From an uncultured Clostridia bacterium (GTDB taxonomy: Bacteria; Bacillota; Clostridia; TANB77; CAG-508), in assembly GCA_949155365.1 (NCBI GenBank), contig CASCUT010000002.1, positions 46,896 through 110,895 of the forward strand: a stretch of DNA of 64,000 nt, read 5' to 3'. Under the pieces are notes generated by a model that worked only from the letters and a program-made list of their open reading frames with translations, had not been told where the DNA came from and did not search any database. Made by a program: the position numbers and the translations under genes. Position 1 is the first letter of the stretch. Each line of letters begins with the position of its first letter. Shown piece by piece: positions 1-9,642 of the stretch.

Positions 1-3000
1 ACAATAGAAGGTACAAAATTGCCAGTAATAGGAGAGACAATAGAGGATAGCGATACTGGTTTGGTTTATCGAATTTTAAATGACCATGAAGTTGCCGTAA
101 TATCCTATATACTAGACAGTAGTAATATTGTTATTCCTTCAATGATTAGTATAGAAATGAGAAATCCAGACGAACAGACTTCAGGAACAAAAAGATATGA
201 TGTGACGCAAATAGAATGGGAAGCCTTTAGGGAAAGGACAATAGAAAGTATTAGTATTCCGAATAGTATTAGAATAATAGAAAATTCAGCCTTTAAGAAC
301 AGTACAATTAAGAATCTGTCTATTTCAGGGAATAATTTAGAGATAGAGATGAATGCTTTTCAAAATACTTATATAGATACAGCAGTGATAAATGGGGGAG
401 CAAGTAATAGAATACAGGAAGCGGCTTTTCAAGGAAGTGTAATACAAAATTTAGAATTACAAGGACCATTAGTTGACTCCTTTGCATTTGTACAAGCTAA
501 TATTAGAAATTTAAAAATATCCAATCAAACAATAATGAGTTACAACAGTTTTTCGGATACACAGATAGGTAAGTTAGGATTTCAAGATAATACAAGAGAA
601 ATTGGGCAATCAGCATTTGCTAATTGTAGCATTGAAGAATTAACACTTCCAAGAAATGTTCAAATAATAAATCAAGCCTTTAGAGGAACTCAAATTTATC
701 AACTTCTTATTAGGGAGGTAGGAAGTGTTAGAAGAGAGTGGTTTGAAGAAGCAAGAATACATACGATAACAATTGGTAGAGGAATTAATGAGATAGAACC
801 AACCACTTTTGCGAGTAAAGGTATTGAAGAACTTATATTGGATGGCTCAGAAATAAATGTAATAGGAGAAGAAGCATTTGCACACAATGGCCTATCTAAA
901 AATATAATATTTGAAAATGGTGCAAGAATAAATTTTATAGGAAAGAAAGCTTTTTACGATACAAGAATGACAGAATTAAACATACCAGGAACCGTTCAGG
1001 AAATACAAGATTATGCATTTGCTGATAATGTAAATTTACAAAGTGTAGAAATCGAAAGAGGAGTATACGTAATAGGAAACAATGCGTTTGAGAATACAGG
1101 AATACAAAAAATAAATATACCAAATACAGTAAATAGAATAGGAAATTTTGCTTTTTCTAATAATAGTAATTTAAACACAGTGACATTAGAAGAAGGAGTA
1201 CAAATAATAGGAAGTAATGCATTTGAGAATACAGGAATAAGAACGATTACTATACCAGGAACAGTGATACAAATAAAAGAGGGAGCATTTGCCAATAACC
1301 CATATTTAGAAATTGCAATTCTAGAACAAGGTGTAAACTACTTAGGAAGAGAAGTATTTGAAAATGACAGTGCTCTAAAAAAGATAGTATTAAATAATTC
1401 TATTAATCAGATAGATATGCTAAGTTTGCCAAATGAAAATACGAAACTATACTGTAATAGTAATACCTATGTATCAAACTATTTACAACAAAACATTCCA
1501 ACCAATAACATTGTCTTAGATGATAATGGACCAATGGCACAATTTTCACCAAATGGAACAACTAAACCAATTGACACAGATTCAATACAAGTTACAATAC
1601 AAGTATCTGATATTGTAGGAATAAAAGAAGATTCATTAAAAGTATTGTTTACTACAGACGGACAAACACCAGGAGAAAGTCAGTTTAGAGATTCTTTCCA
1701 AAATGGACAAACATTGGGATATGGCCTTTCAACATCGTTTCCAAGCCAAAGTGAAACCATTTATATATGGGTATTAGCAGAAGATTTATTGGGAAATAAA
1801 CAAATAACAAAAAGTCAAGTATTTCAAATTGACAGAGTAGGGCCTAGAATTTCTTTTTCACCAGATGGAAATGATTTTGTACAAAAAAGACAAGCTACAG
1901 CAGTTGCCGTAACAGATGATATGTCAGAAATAGACCCTAATTTAAAATATGTATGGACACAAAGAGATACGATTACTCCAGAGGAAAGTGAATTTACGAA
2001 TTATTTTACCAATGGAAATATAATAGAAAAAGCAAATGGTGATGGAGAATGGTATTTATGGGTTTTAGCAAAAGATTCATTAGGACATAAAACCATACAA
2101 AGAAGTAATGCATTCTATATGGATAATACGATGCCTACCTTACAAGTGCAATATACAACACTAAGTCCAACCAATAGATCTGTTACTGCTACAATTACAG
2201 CAAATGAAATACTAAAACCAGTAGATGGTTGGAGATTATCTGAAGATAAACATACCTTAATCAAAGAATACACAGAAAATGCAGAAGAACAAGTAACCGT
2301 ATCGGATTTAGCTGGAAATGAGCAAAACGTTACTATCCGTATTTCTAATATTATAAAAAACGGACCAAAAGTTACTTTTTCACCAAATGGAAGTACTATG
2401 CCACAAAAGAAAGCAGAAGTAAAAGTAGAAGTAATAAAGAACCTTGCCAATATTAATGAAAGCACACTAAAATATATGTGGATGAAGGGAGAAACAAGAC
2501 CAGAAATAGCAGATTTTACGAATACATTAACAAATGGACAAAAAGTAGTAAAAGAAGGCGAAGATGGAAATTGGTATTTATGGATTTTAGCTTATGATGT
2601 ATTAGGAAATGAAACTATTGAAAAAAGTAAAATGTTTAAATTAGATAATACAAATCCAAGCATAGAAGTAAGATATAGTAATATAGCACTTACCAATCAA
2701 AATGTAACAGCAATCATTCATGCGAATGAAAAAGTACAAGAAGTAGAAGGATGGAGTTTATCCGAAGATAAACAGACTCTAACAAAAGAATATAAGCAAA
2801 ATGTAACAGAAACAATTCGTATTCAAGATTTAGCAGGAAATGAAACAATTACTAATATCATAATATCCAACATAGATAAAACAGCACCAATCACGAATAT
2901 TACTTATAGTACAACAGAAATGACAAACCAAAATGTAATAGCAACCATCACCTCTAATAAAGAAATACAAGAAATAAGAGGATGGACTTTATCAGAAAAT

Positions 3001-3768
3001 AAAAAGGTATTAACAAAAGAATATACACAAAATACAAACGAAACCGTTTTAGTAAACGATATTGCAGGTAATAGTGTATCCATGGAAGTTAATATTTCAA
3101 ACATTGATAAAAAAGGTCCTAACCTACAAGTTGAATATAAAGCAAAAGAAAATAAAATCATTCTAGTATGGATTAAGAGTGACGAAGAAGTGCAAGAAGT
3201 AGAAAGTTGGACACGATCAGAGAACAAAAAGGTACTAAGTAAAGAATATAGTGAAAATACAAGAGAACTAGTTACTGTAAAAGATAAACTAGGCAATATC
3301 ACAACAATACAGATAAATGTAACAGATATTGATGCTATTCCAGCAATTGTTGAAGTAAAATATAGTACAAAAGAAGAAACAAACAATCCAGTTATTGTTA
3401 CCCTTGAGGCAAATGAAAGAGTACAAAAAGTAGAAGGATGGACGTTATCCGAAGACCAAATGAAGTTAACCAAAACATATGAGAAAAATACAACGGAAAA
3501 AATAATCATAAAAGATTTATCTGGAAATGAGACAGAGGTTCAAGTTAAAATAGAAAATATTAGAAGCATACAAAAGGGAGATATCAACAAAGATGGAACC
3601 GTGGATATTACCGACTTATTTCACTTAAAAAGACACCTTATTGCAGGGAACAAAACGAATTGGCTTCTTACTGCTGAGCAGAAACAATATGCAGATATGA
3701 ATCAAGATAGCATTATCGATATAACCGATTTATTTTTAATGAAGAGAGTAATATTAAGAGGAATTTAA
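1..3768 (+). CDS. Giant LRR (BspA-type) surface protein with Ig-like repeats and C-terminal dockerin, 5' truncated
   Basis: The frame is open to the left edge, so the start and probably a signal peptide lie outside the window; a TTG at 19 is not a convincing start. At least 1255 residues are visible. Residues about 60-470 are BspA/LRR_5-type leucine-rich repeats, recognised by recurring 'AF.N..' and 'I.IP.TV..I...AF' units. Residues about 500-1180 hold Ig-like modules: two or three with 'FSPNG' and 'WYLWVLA.D.LG', then about five repeating 'V.GW.LSEDK..LTKEY' and 'DLAGNE'. The last 65 residues form a type I-like dockerin with two calcium loops, DINKDGTVDITDL and DMNQDSIIDITDL, each followed by an LKR/MKR helix. 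Dockerins bind cohesins, and the next gene encodes a cohesin-like wall protein. There is no LPXTG motif here, so surface attachment probably goes through that partner. The ligand of the LRR part cannot be told from sequence. Confidence 0.85.
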   Translation, partial: TIEGTKLPVIGETIEDSDTGLVYRILNDHEVAVISYILDSSNIVIPSMISIEMRNPDEQTSGTKRYDVTQIEWEAFRERTIESISIPNSIRIIENSAFKNSTIKNLSISGNNLEIEMNAFQNTYIDTAVINGGASNRIQEAAFQGSVIQNLELQGPLVDSFAFVQANIRNLKISNQTIMSYNSFSDTQIGKLGFQDNTREIGQSAFANCSIEELTLPRNVQIINQAFRGTQIYQLLIREVGSVRREWFEEARIHTITIGRGINEIEPTTFASKGIEELILDGSEINVIGEEAFAHNGLSKNIIFENGARINFIGKKAFYDTRMTELNIPGTVQEIQDYAFADNVNLQSVEIERGVYVIGNNAFENTGIQKINIPNTVNRIGNFAFSNNSNLNTVTLEEGVQIIGSNAFENTGIRTITIPGTVIQIKEGAFANNPYLEIAILEQGVNYLGREVFENDSALKKIVLNNSINQIDMLSLPNENTKLYCNSNTYVSNYLQQNIPTNNIVLDDNGPMAQFSPNGTTKPIDTDSIQVTIQVSDIVGIKEDSLKVLFTTDGQTPGESQFRDSFQNGQTLGYGLSTSFPSQSETIYIWVLAEDLLGNKQITKSQVFQIDRVGPRISFSPDGNDFVQKRQATAVAVTDDMSEIDPNLKYVWTQRDTITPEESEFTNYFTNGNIIEKANGDGEWYLWVLAKDSLGHKTIQRSNAFYMDNTMPTLQVQYTTLSPTNRSVTATITANEILKPVDGWRLSEDKHTLIKEYTENAEEQVTVSDLAGNEQNVTIRISNIIKNGPKVTFSPNGSTMPQKKAEVKVEVIKNLANINESTLKYMWMKGETRPEIADFTNTLTNGQKVVKEGEDGNWYLWILAYDVLGNETIEKSKMFKLDNTNPSIEVRYSNIALTNQNVTAIIHANEKVQEVEGWSLSEDKQTLTKEYKQNVTETIRIQDLAGNETITNIIISNIDKTAPITNITYSTTEMTNQNVIATITSNKEIQEIRGWTLSENKKVLTKEYTQNTNETVLVNDIAGNSVSMEVNISNIDKKGPNLQVEYKAKENKIILVWIKSDEEVQEVESWTRSENKKVLSKEYSENTRELVTVKDKLGNITTIQINVTDIDAIPAIVEVKYSTKEETNNPVIVTLEANERVQKVEGWTLSEDQMKLTKTYEKNTTEKIIIKDLSGNETEVQVKIENIRSIQKGDINKDGTVDITDLFHLKRHLIAGNKTNWLLTAEQKQYADMNQDSIIDITDLFLMKRVILRGI

Positions 3769-3791
3769 AAATAAAAGAGAGGAGAGAGAAA

Positions 3792-4514
3792 ATGAAACAG
3801 CGAATAATGAAATCAATTTTAGCGATATTCATAGGATGCATTGCATTATATAGTATATCTTATGCAACAACAGCAGATAGCTTTCACTTAGCATTACAGG
3901 CAAATAAAACAACATTAAAAAAAGGAGATACCGTTGAAGTTTCTATCGTTCTAGATAATATTAAAGTAGAAAGTGGAGACAAAGGAATTGGAGCATATTC
4001 TGCCAAAATAAGCTATGATACGAATGTTTTTGGTGAAATAGAAAAAGTAAAAAGTGAAAACTGGGAAATTATGCAAAATGAGGGTTCGATGATTGCGAAT
4101 ACAAAAGACGGAAATTGCGTAACCAAAAAAACAGTAACAGGTGCATTTGAATTAAAAGTAAAAGAAAATGCAAAGATAGGAGAAACGACTATCAAAATAG
4201 GCGAAATAAAAGGTTCTTCTGGAGAAACCATAATAGGACAAGGAAATGAATTGAAAATAAAAATAGAAGACAAAGCCAATAACAACCAAGAAGAAAATAA
4301 GCCAAACGGAAATAATCCAGAGGATAACAAACCAGAGGATAACAAACCAGACAATAAACCAAATGAAAATAATAAACCTCAAAATAACCAAACCCCAAAT
4401 GTGTCAAAAGATAAATTACCTCAAACAGGAGAAGGGCATGTAATAGCGATTGTATTAGTAATTAGTATCATTAGTAGTATGGTATTATATATAAAATATA
4501 AGAAAGCATATTAA
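3792..4514 (+). CDS. Cohesin-domain protein with LPXTG sortase anchor
   Basis: The protein has 240 residues. Residues 1-26 are a signal peptide ending SYA. Residues about 30-155 read as one cohesin domain: 'KKGDTVEVSIVLDNI', then 'GAYSAKISYDTNVF', then a late 'GAFELKVKENAKIGET..I' strand, the order seen in cohesin beta sandwiches. Residues about 158-215 are a low-complexity Asn/Pro/Glu/Lys linker. It ends in KLPQTGE, a hydrophobic segment and a KYKKAY tail, a standard sortase signal. RBS GGAGAGAG lies just upstream of the ATG. The gene starts 23 bases after the dockerin protein stops, so the two are probably one operon, and this protein would covalently anchor its dockerin-bearing neighbour. 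The cohesin fold is inferred from pattern, not from a search. A strong hairpin terminator follows. Confidence 0.8.
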   Translation: MKQRIMKSILAIFIGCIALYSISYATTADSFHLALQANKTTLKKGDTVEVSIVLDNIKVESGDKGIGAYSAKISYDTNVFGEIEKVKSENWEIMQNEGSMIANTKDGNCVTKKTVTGAFELKVKENAKIGETTIKIGEIKGSSGETIIGQGNELKIKIEDKANNNQEENKPNGNNPEDNKPEDNKPDNKPNENNKPQNNQTPNVSKDKLPQTGEGHVIAIVLVISIISSMVLYIKYKKAY

Positions 4515-4559
4515 CAAAAAAAGTGCTATTTAGGAAAACAACCTAAATAGCACTTTTTT
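4515..4559 (+). terminator. Rho-independent terminator after the cohesin gene
   Basis: The arms AAGTGCTATTTAGG and CCTAAATAGCACTT pair perfectly around an AAAACAA loop and are followed by a T run. It closes the dockerin-cohesin operon. The A run before the stem also makes it usable on the other strand. Confidence 0.9.
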
Positions 4560-4600
4560 CTTAAAATTTTGATAAAACTATGTAAAAAGCAATAGAAATA

Positions 4601-4609
4601 TGATATAAT
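4601..4609 (+). promoter_or_regulatory. Extended -10 promoter of xthA
   Basis: TGATATAAT is a perfect extended -10 (TGN-TATAAT). No good -35 is visible at the usual distance. It lies about 30 bases upstream of the chosen ATG and overlaps an ATG at 4608 that would otherwise extend the reading frame. Confidence 0.65.
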
Positions 4610-4637
4610 GCGAAAATCAAAAAATAAGGAGGAAGAA

Positions 4638-5393
4638 ATGAAATTAATTTCTTGGAATGTAAATGGATTAAGGGCAGTGCTAAACAAAGGATTTATGGAC
4701 TTTTTTAAGGAAATAAATGCAGATATTTTTTGTGTACAAGAGACCAAGATGCAAGAAGGACAAGTAGAAATAATACTAGAAGGCTATTATCAATATTGGA
4801 ATAGTGCGGTAAAAAAAGGATATTCAGGAACTGCCATATTCACAAAGCAAAAGCCAATCCAAGTATCTTATGGAATGGGAATAGAAGAACATGACCAAGA
4901 AGGAAGAATTATTACCTTAGAATTTGAAAAATTTTATTTAGTAAATTGTTATACACCAAACTCAAAAAGAGAATTAGAAAGATTAGAATACCGCATGATA
5001 TGGGAAGATGAAATCAGAACATACTTAACCTCCTTAGATAAGAAAAAGCCAGTCATATATTGTGGTGACTTAAATGTAGCACACAAAGAGATAGATTTAA
5101 AAAATCCTAAAACAAACCACCATAATGCAGGTTTTACAGATGAAGAAAGAGGAAAAATGACAGAATTATTAGAAGCAGGATTTACAGATATCTTCCGTTA
5201 TTTATACCCAGAAAAACAAGAAGCATATACGTGGTGGTCTTATATGAGGAAAGCAAGAGAAAAAAATGTAGGTTGGAGAATAGATTACTTTATTACTTCA
5301 AATACCCTAAAAGATAAAATAGAAGAAAGCCAAATACATGCTAATATCCTAGGAAGTGATCATTGCCCAATTGAATTAAGAATAAAGGAATAA
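4638..5393 (+). CDS. xthA: Exodeoxyribonuclease III (AP endonuclease, xthA/exoA type)
   Basis: This 251-residue enzyme of the exonuclease III/APE1 family cleaves DNA 5' to abasic sites and removes 3' blocks in base-excision repair. Visible motifs are WNVNG (Asn7), VQETK (metal-binding Glu35), YCGDLNVAH, GWRIDYF and the terminal GSDHCPI with the catalytic Asp-His pair. The length is normal. I chose ATG 4638 because AAGGAGG sits 5 bases upstream; an in-frame ATG at 4608 lies inside the -10 element and would add ten residues absent from the family. It appears to be a single-gene unit between the cohesin terminator and the permease gene. Confidence 0.95.
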   Translation: MKLISWNVNGLRAVLNKGFMDFFKEINADIFCVQETKMQEGQVEIILEGYYQYWNSAVKKGYSGTAIFTKQKPIQVSYGMGIEEHDQEGRIITLEFEKFYLVNCYTPNSKRELERLEYRMIWEDEIRTYLTSLDKKKPVIYCGDLNVAHKEIDLKNPKTNHHNAGFTDEERGKMTELLEAGFTDIFRYLYPEKQEAYTWWSYMRKAREKNVGWRIDYFITSNTLKDKIEESQIHANILGSDHCPIELRIKE

Positions 5394-5466
5394 AGCAGAC
5401 AATAGAAAGGCTTATTGTATCACACTGTTAGAGAAAGAGAACGAAATACAAAACAAGAATAAAAAG

Positions 5467-5503
5467 AAAGGAGAAACGTTAACAGATAACGTTAATAAAA
5501 AGA
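5467..5503 (+). promoter_or_regulatory. Split ribosome binding site with intervening hairpin
   Basis: AAAGGAG at 5467-5473 is about 30 bases from the only plausible ATG (5504), too far for normal initiation. An inverted repeat, AACGTTA (5475-5481) and TAACGTT (5487-5493), lies between them. If folded, it brings the Shine-Dalgarno to about 12 bases from the ATG. The function is inferred from spacing alone. Confidence 0.4.
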
Positions 5504-6637
5504 ATGGAGAAGAAAACAAAAAATTGGACCAAATGGCTATATTGGTTTACCTTTGCAGTAGCTGTTATACTGGTATATAAAACAGCCAATAGTTTAGAAC
5601 AAATTATAGGATGGTTATCAAATTTATTAAGTATATTAGCACCATTTGCAGTAGGAATATTAATTGCCTATATTTTATATATTCCTTGCAAAAAAATAGA
5701 AACTTTTTATAAAAAATCAAAAAAGATTAAAATTATTTCAAGAAAAGCAAGATTGCTTAGTGTAATAACCATATACATTGTTTTAATTTTATTATTGGTT
5801 TTATTAGTTAATTTTATTGTACCACCAATCTCACAAAGTATAGTGGATTTAGCAAACAATTTTAATAACTATTATGAAACCGCTGTCAATAAAATAAATG
5901 AACTACCAGAAGATTCTTTTTGGAAAACAGAAGTAATAACCAGAATTATGCAAGAAGTTCAAGGAATAGATATCAAACAAATTGTAAATATGGAAGCATT
6001 AACACAATATGCACAAGGGGCGATTAGTTTTGCTACTGGAATATTTGATGTATTTGTTGCATTTGTGGTATCAATTTATGTATTAAATAGCAGAAGCCAA
6101 ATATTAGCCTTTTTCCGAAAATTAGCAAATGCATTATTTAATAACAAAATTTATCGAAATTTAGATAAATATTTTGAAAGAACGAATGAAATCTTTTTTC
6201 ACTTCTTATCAAGTCAATTTTTAGATGCCATTATCGTAGGAATCTTAACCTCTATTGCAATGGCAATATTAGGGATAAAATATGCTGTATTATTAGGGTT
6301 CATGATAGGACTATTCAACTTAATACCATACATAGGAGCAATTATTGCAATAGTGATTGCAACCGTCATTACCTTATTAACAGGAGGAATATCACAAGCA
6401 ATTTGGATGTTAGTAGTTGTTACCATCTTGCAACAAATTGATGCCAATATTATTAATCCAAAAATAGTAGGGGATTCCTTAGAAATTAGTCCTCTTCTCG
6501 TTATCCTTGCAGTCACAGTAGGAGGAGCTTACTTTGGCATTATCGGAATGTTTTTAGCAGTTCCAATCATTGCTATCTTAAAAGTACTAATAGAAGATTT
6601 TATCGAATACAGAGAGAAAAATAAAATAACAAGATAA
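5504..6637 (+). CDS. AI-2E family transporter (permease)
   Basis: The 377-residue polytopic membrane protein belongs to the AI-2E/UPF0118 family. Members include E. coli TqsA and YdiK and Gram-positive Na+/H+ antiporter-like proteins, so the substrate is uncertain. It has two N-terminal membrane segments, a soluble stretch (about 105-185), and a conserved C-terminal core with 'FLSSQFLDAIIVGILTSI', 'GLFNLIPYIGAIIA' and 'PLLVILAVTVGGAYFGIIGM', as in the family. No other start codon exists in frame after the upstream stop at 5480. The gene is followed by its own terminator and appears monocistronic. Confidence 0.88.
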   Translation: MEKKTKNWTKWLYWFTFAVAVILVYKTANSLEQIIGWLSNLLSILAPFAVGILIAYILYIPCKKIETFYKKSKKIKIISRKARLLSVITIYIVLILLLVLLVNFIVPPISQSIVDLANNFNNYYETAVNKINELPEDSFWKTEVITRIMQEVQGIDIKQIVNMEALTQYAQGAISFATGIFDVFVAFVVSIYVLNSRSQILAFFRKLANALFNNKIYRNLDKYFERTNEIFFHFLSSQFLDAIIVGILTSIAMAILGIKYAVLLGFMIGLFNLIPYIGAIIAIVIATVITLLTGGISQAIWMLVVVTILQQIDANIINPKIVGDSLEISPLLVILAVTVGGAYFGIIGMFLAVPIIAILKVLIEDFIEYREKNKITR

Positions 6638-6644
6638 AATAAAA

Positions 6645-6665
6645 AACCACCCAGATTGGGTGGTT
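6645..6665 (+). terminator. Stem-loop terminator after the AI-2E permease
   Basis: AACCACCC and GGGTGGTT pair around AGATT. The downstream T content is modest (ACTATTTTATG), so termination may be partial. Confidence 0.7.
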
Positions 6666-6680
6666 ACTATTTTATGTTCA

Positions 6681-6757
6681 AGACATAGGGACGGAGATTT
6701 TGTCTATAGGTTTTGAACGTTTTCTATAAGAGATAGGGACGAGGAATTTGGCTATAA
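6681..6757. repeat. R1 repeat (GGGACGGAGATTTTGTCT family), one good and one decayed copy
   Basis: AGACATAGGGACGGAGATTT followed by TGTCTATAGG is at 6681-6710. A decayed copy (GATAGGGACGAGGAATTTGG) lies 20 bases further on. The same core recurs near 9.7, 55.5 and 60.4 kb. Confidence 0.75.
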
Positions 6758-6887
6758 AAACACGCTAAACTATACAAATAAGCAAGTTTTGTGATAAAAT
6801 AGGTTTATGATACAAAGAATTTAAGAATTTTTTATCATACCTTAATAAAAAATTAATAAGGAAATTACTTTTTTCTTAAGAAATTTA

Positions 6888-6896
6888 TGTTATACT
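6888..6896 (+). promoter_or_regulatory. Extended -10 promoter of the two-component operon
   Basis: TGTTATACT is an extended -10 about 29 bases upstream of the regulator's ATG. The -35 region (6868-6873) is poor. RBS GGGGAGA follows. Confidence 0.55.
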
Positions 6897-6924
6897 AAAA
6901 CGCAGAAAAAGGGGAGAAAAAGAG

Positions 6925-7635
6925 ATGTACAATATATTAGTTTGTGATGATGATAAAGAAATTGTAAATGCAATAGAAATTTATTTAAGTAAAGAAGGAT
7001 ATCGTATCCTAAAAGCGTACAATGGAAAAGAAGCACTAAAAGTACTAGAAAAGGAAGAAATACACTTAGTTATTTTAGATATCATGATGCCAGAAATGGA
7101 TGGGATGACAGTTGCTAGCAAAATAAGAGAAAATAAATCGGTACCAATCATTATGCTATCTGCTAAATCAGAAGATTATGATAAGGTAGCAGGACTAAAT
7201 AATGGAGCAGATGACTATGTGACCAAACCATTTAATCCCATAGAATTAATTGCAAGAGTAAATTCTCAAATTCGAAGATATACTTCATTTCGTTCCTTTG
7301 AAAAGAGGGAAGACGAACAAGCAAACTTATATCAAACTGGGGATTTAATATTAAATGATGATACCAAACAAGTAATAGTAGAAGGAAAAGAAATAAAACT
7401 AACACCAACCGAATATAACATTTTAAAATTTTTAACCAAAAACAAAGGAAAAGTATATTCCATTAATCAAATTTACGAAAATGTTTGGGAAGATGAGGCA
7501 TATGGTGCAGAAAACATTATCGCAGTACATATTCGTCATATAAGAGAAAAAATAGAAATTAACCCCAAAGAGCCTAAATATCTAAAAGTAATTTGGGGAA
7601 TTGGCTATAAAATAGAAAAGATAGATGAAAAGTAA
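6925..7635 (+). CDS. OmpR/PhoB-family response regulator
   Basis: The protein has 236 residues: a receiver domain (1-115) with acidic pocket DDDK, phospho-acceptor Asp52 in LVILDIMMPEMDG, the conserved Ser/Thr in IIMLSAKS and Lys in VTKPF, then a winged-helix DNA-binding domain (about 135-232) ending in the 'KVIWGIGYKIE' wing. It is co-transcribed with the kinase that starts 18 bases later. No target genes can be assigned; the neighbouring COG2426 gene is convergent. The pair resembles the VanRS/YcbM class of envelope-sensing systems, but I cannot name the signal. Confidence 0.93.
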   Translation: MYNILVCDDDKEIVNAIEIYLSKEGYRILKAYNGKEALKVLEKEEIHLVILDIMMPEMDGMTVASKIRENKSVPIIMLSAKSEDYDKVAGLNNGADDYVTKPFNPIELIARVNSQIRRYTSFRSFEKREDEQANLYQTGDLILNDDTKQVIVEGKEIKLTPTEYNILKFLTKNKGKVYSINQIYENVWEDEAYGAENIIAVHIRHIREKIEINPKEPKYLKVIWGIGYKIEKIDEK

Positions 7636-7653
7636 AAAGAAAGGAGAACAAAC

Positions 7654-9642
7654 ATGGAAAAAGTACCCAATAAATATGCAATGTTAATACGTATTGTTTG
7701 CTATATAGCGATTCCGATATTGATGCTTTCTATGTTACAATGTATTTTGTCAATAGCCTATTTTGCGAATCATAATCAAAGAATAGAGATAGATAATTAT
7801 TTTGAAACAGAGCAATTTTCAGACCTATATATGTCTTCAATATTAAATAACATTGATAGCAACTATTCTTATTATACGCAAGGTCCAATTGATGTTAGCT
7901 ACTTAGAAGAGGTTAGCCAAAATGGAATAAAAGAACAAATTAATTATAGAACTTACCTAGAAAATAGAAATTTCAAATTTTTGATTATCGATAATAAAAC
8001 AAACACAGCATATACCAATCTACCAAGCACAATGAAAACAGATACCGTAGATAAAATAAAACAAGAATTAGCCAATTATAGTTACTATTGGAATTGGGAA
8101 AATGAAACCATAAATACAAACATAGAGCAATTATCTTTAGAAAATATAAAATATACAGGCAGATATGAAATGATAGTGCAAGATTACGATTGTACCATTT
8201 ATACAGGAATGCAAAGTACATTAAGTTATTATGATGATTATTATAGCTCTTACATTGCCTATCAAATTGCACAACCAATGCAAAAAACAGCGTTTATTAA
8301 TTTACCAATTTGCTTTGTATTAATAGTATTATGTGTATTACTAATTGGAATTTACACAGGAAGAAAAAAAGGAGAAAAAGAAATTTATTTGAATTGGTTT
8401 GATAAAATACCACTAGAAGTAGCAGGAACCTTCCTTTTGATTTTCTTTTTTATTGCGATATTTTGGTTTTTTGGTTTATTTGAAATAAACAATATTATAG
8501 CTATTATTATTATCATTTCTATTCTAGGTGTTTCTTATATAATAGGAATGATAGGATATGAAACATTAGTAAAAAGAATAAAATCCCATACATTATGGAA
8601 AAATACATTATTATATCGTTTAATAAGAGTCACGATTCATGGAACCAAAAAAGTATTTAACAATTTTGGATTAGCTACCAAAATAGTACTTGCTATCCTT
8701 GCTTTTGTTTTTATGGTTATTCTTTTAATACAATGGGATTTGATAGGAGTATTGTTATTAGTAGCAATGTGTGTACTAATTTTTAAATATACCTTTACAC
8801 GTTTAACGAAATTGATAAAAATAAAAGAAACAGTAAAACAACTATATGAAGGAAACACACAAATACGTTTACAAGAGGAAGAATATGAAGGAATTTTAAA
8901 AGAATTATGCATCTATATTAATGACATAGCAGGAGGCTTTACCAATGCAATTGAAAAAAGTTTAAAAAGTGAAAGAATGAAGACAGAATTAATTACCAAT
9001 GTATCACATGATATCAAAACACCATTAACTTCTATTATCAACTATGTAGATCTATTAAAAAAAGAAGAAATGCCAAATGAAAAAGCAAAAGAATATTTAG
9101 AAATACTAGATAAAAAATCACAAAGACTAAAACGTTTAACAGAAGACCTAGTAGAAGCCTCAAAAGCATCTTCAGGAAACATTAAACTAACCATGGAAAG
9201 ATTAGATGTAAAAGAACTAGTAAAGCAAATTTCGGGAGAATTTGAAGACAAATTAAAAGAAAAGAAGTTAGAATTAATAGTAAGCATGCCAGAAGAAGAA
9301 ACCATCATCATTGCAGACAGTCGATATTTATATCGTGTAATGGAAAATATGTATTCCAATATTGTAAAATATGCGTTACCAGATTCTAGAGTGTATGTTG
9401 ACATTATGCGAAAAGAAAAAACAATAGAAATACAACTAAAAAACATATCAAAAAATAAGCTAAACATTAGTGCAGATGAATTAATGGAACGATTTGTAAG
9501 AGGAGAATCCTCAAGAAATATAGAAGGAAGCGGACTAGGGCTATCAATCGCACAAAGTCTAACAGAACTACAAAAAGGAAAATTCAATATCTACCTAGAC
9601 GGCGACCTATTCAAAGTAACCATCAGCTTCGAAAAAAAATAA
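7654..9642 (+). CDS. Membrane sensor histidine kinase
   Basis: The kinase has 662 residues. One N-terminal membrane helix (about 11-34) is followed by a roughly 180-residue extracellular region rich in Tyr and Asn, then about five more membrane helices (about 213-380) in two groups. The cytoplasmic core has an H-box with His452 in SHDIKTPLTSI, an N-box ENMYSNIVKYA and a G-box GSGLGLSIAQS; it ends soon after. The multi-helix middle is larger than in classical two-helix kinases and could sense membrane stress. It follows its response regulator with RBS AAAGGAG. The 3' end merges into R2 and R1 repeat elements that act as its terminator. Confidence 0.93.
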   Translation: MEKVPNKYAMLIRIVCYIAIPILMLSMLQCILSIAYFANHNQRIEIDNYFETEQFSDLYMSSILNNIDSNYSYYTQGPIDVSYLEEVSQNGIKEQINYRTYLENRNFKFLIIDNKTNTAYTNLPSTMKTDTVDKIKQELANYSYYWNWENETINTNIEQLSLENIKYTGRYEMIVQDYDCTIYTGMQSTLSYYDDYYSSYIAYQIAQPMQKTAFINLPICFVLIVLCVLLIGIYTGRKKGEKEIYLNWFDKIPLEVAGTFLLIFFFIAIFWFFGLFEINNIIAIIIIISILGVSYIIGMIGYETLVKRIKSHTLWKNTLLYRLIRVTIHGTKKVFNNFGLATKIVLAILAFVFMVILLIQWDLIGVLLLVAMCVLIFKYTFTRLTKLIKIKETVKQLYEGNTQIRLQEEEYEGILKELCIYINDIAGGFTNAIEKSLKSERMKTELITNVSHDIKTPLTSIINYVDLLKKEEMPNEKAKEYLEILDKKSQRLKRLTEDLVEASKASSGNIKLTMERLDVKELVKQISGEFEDKLKEKKLELIVSMPEEETIIIADSRYLYRVMENMYSNIVKYALPDSRVYVDIMRKEKTIEIQLKNISKNKLNISADELMERFVRGESSRNIEGSGLGLSIAQSLTELQKGKFNIYLDGDLFKVTISFEKK

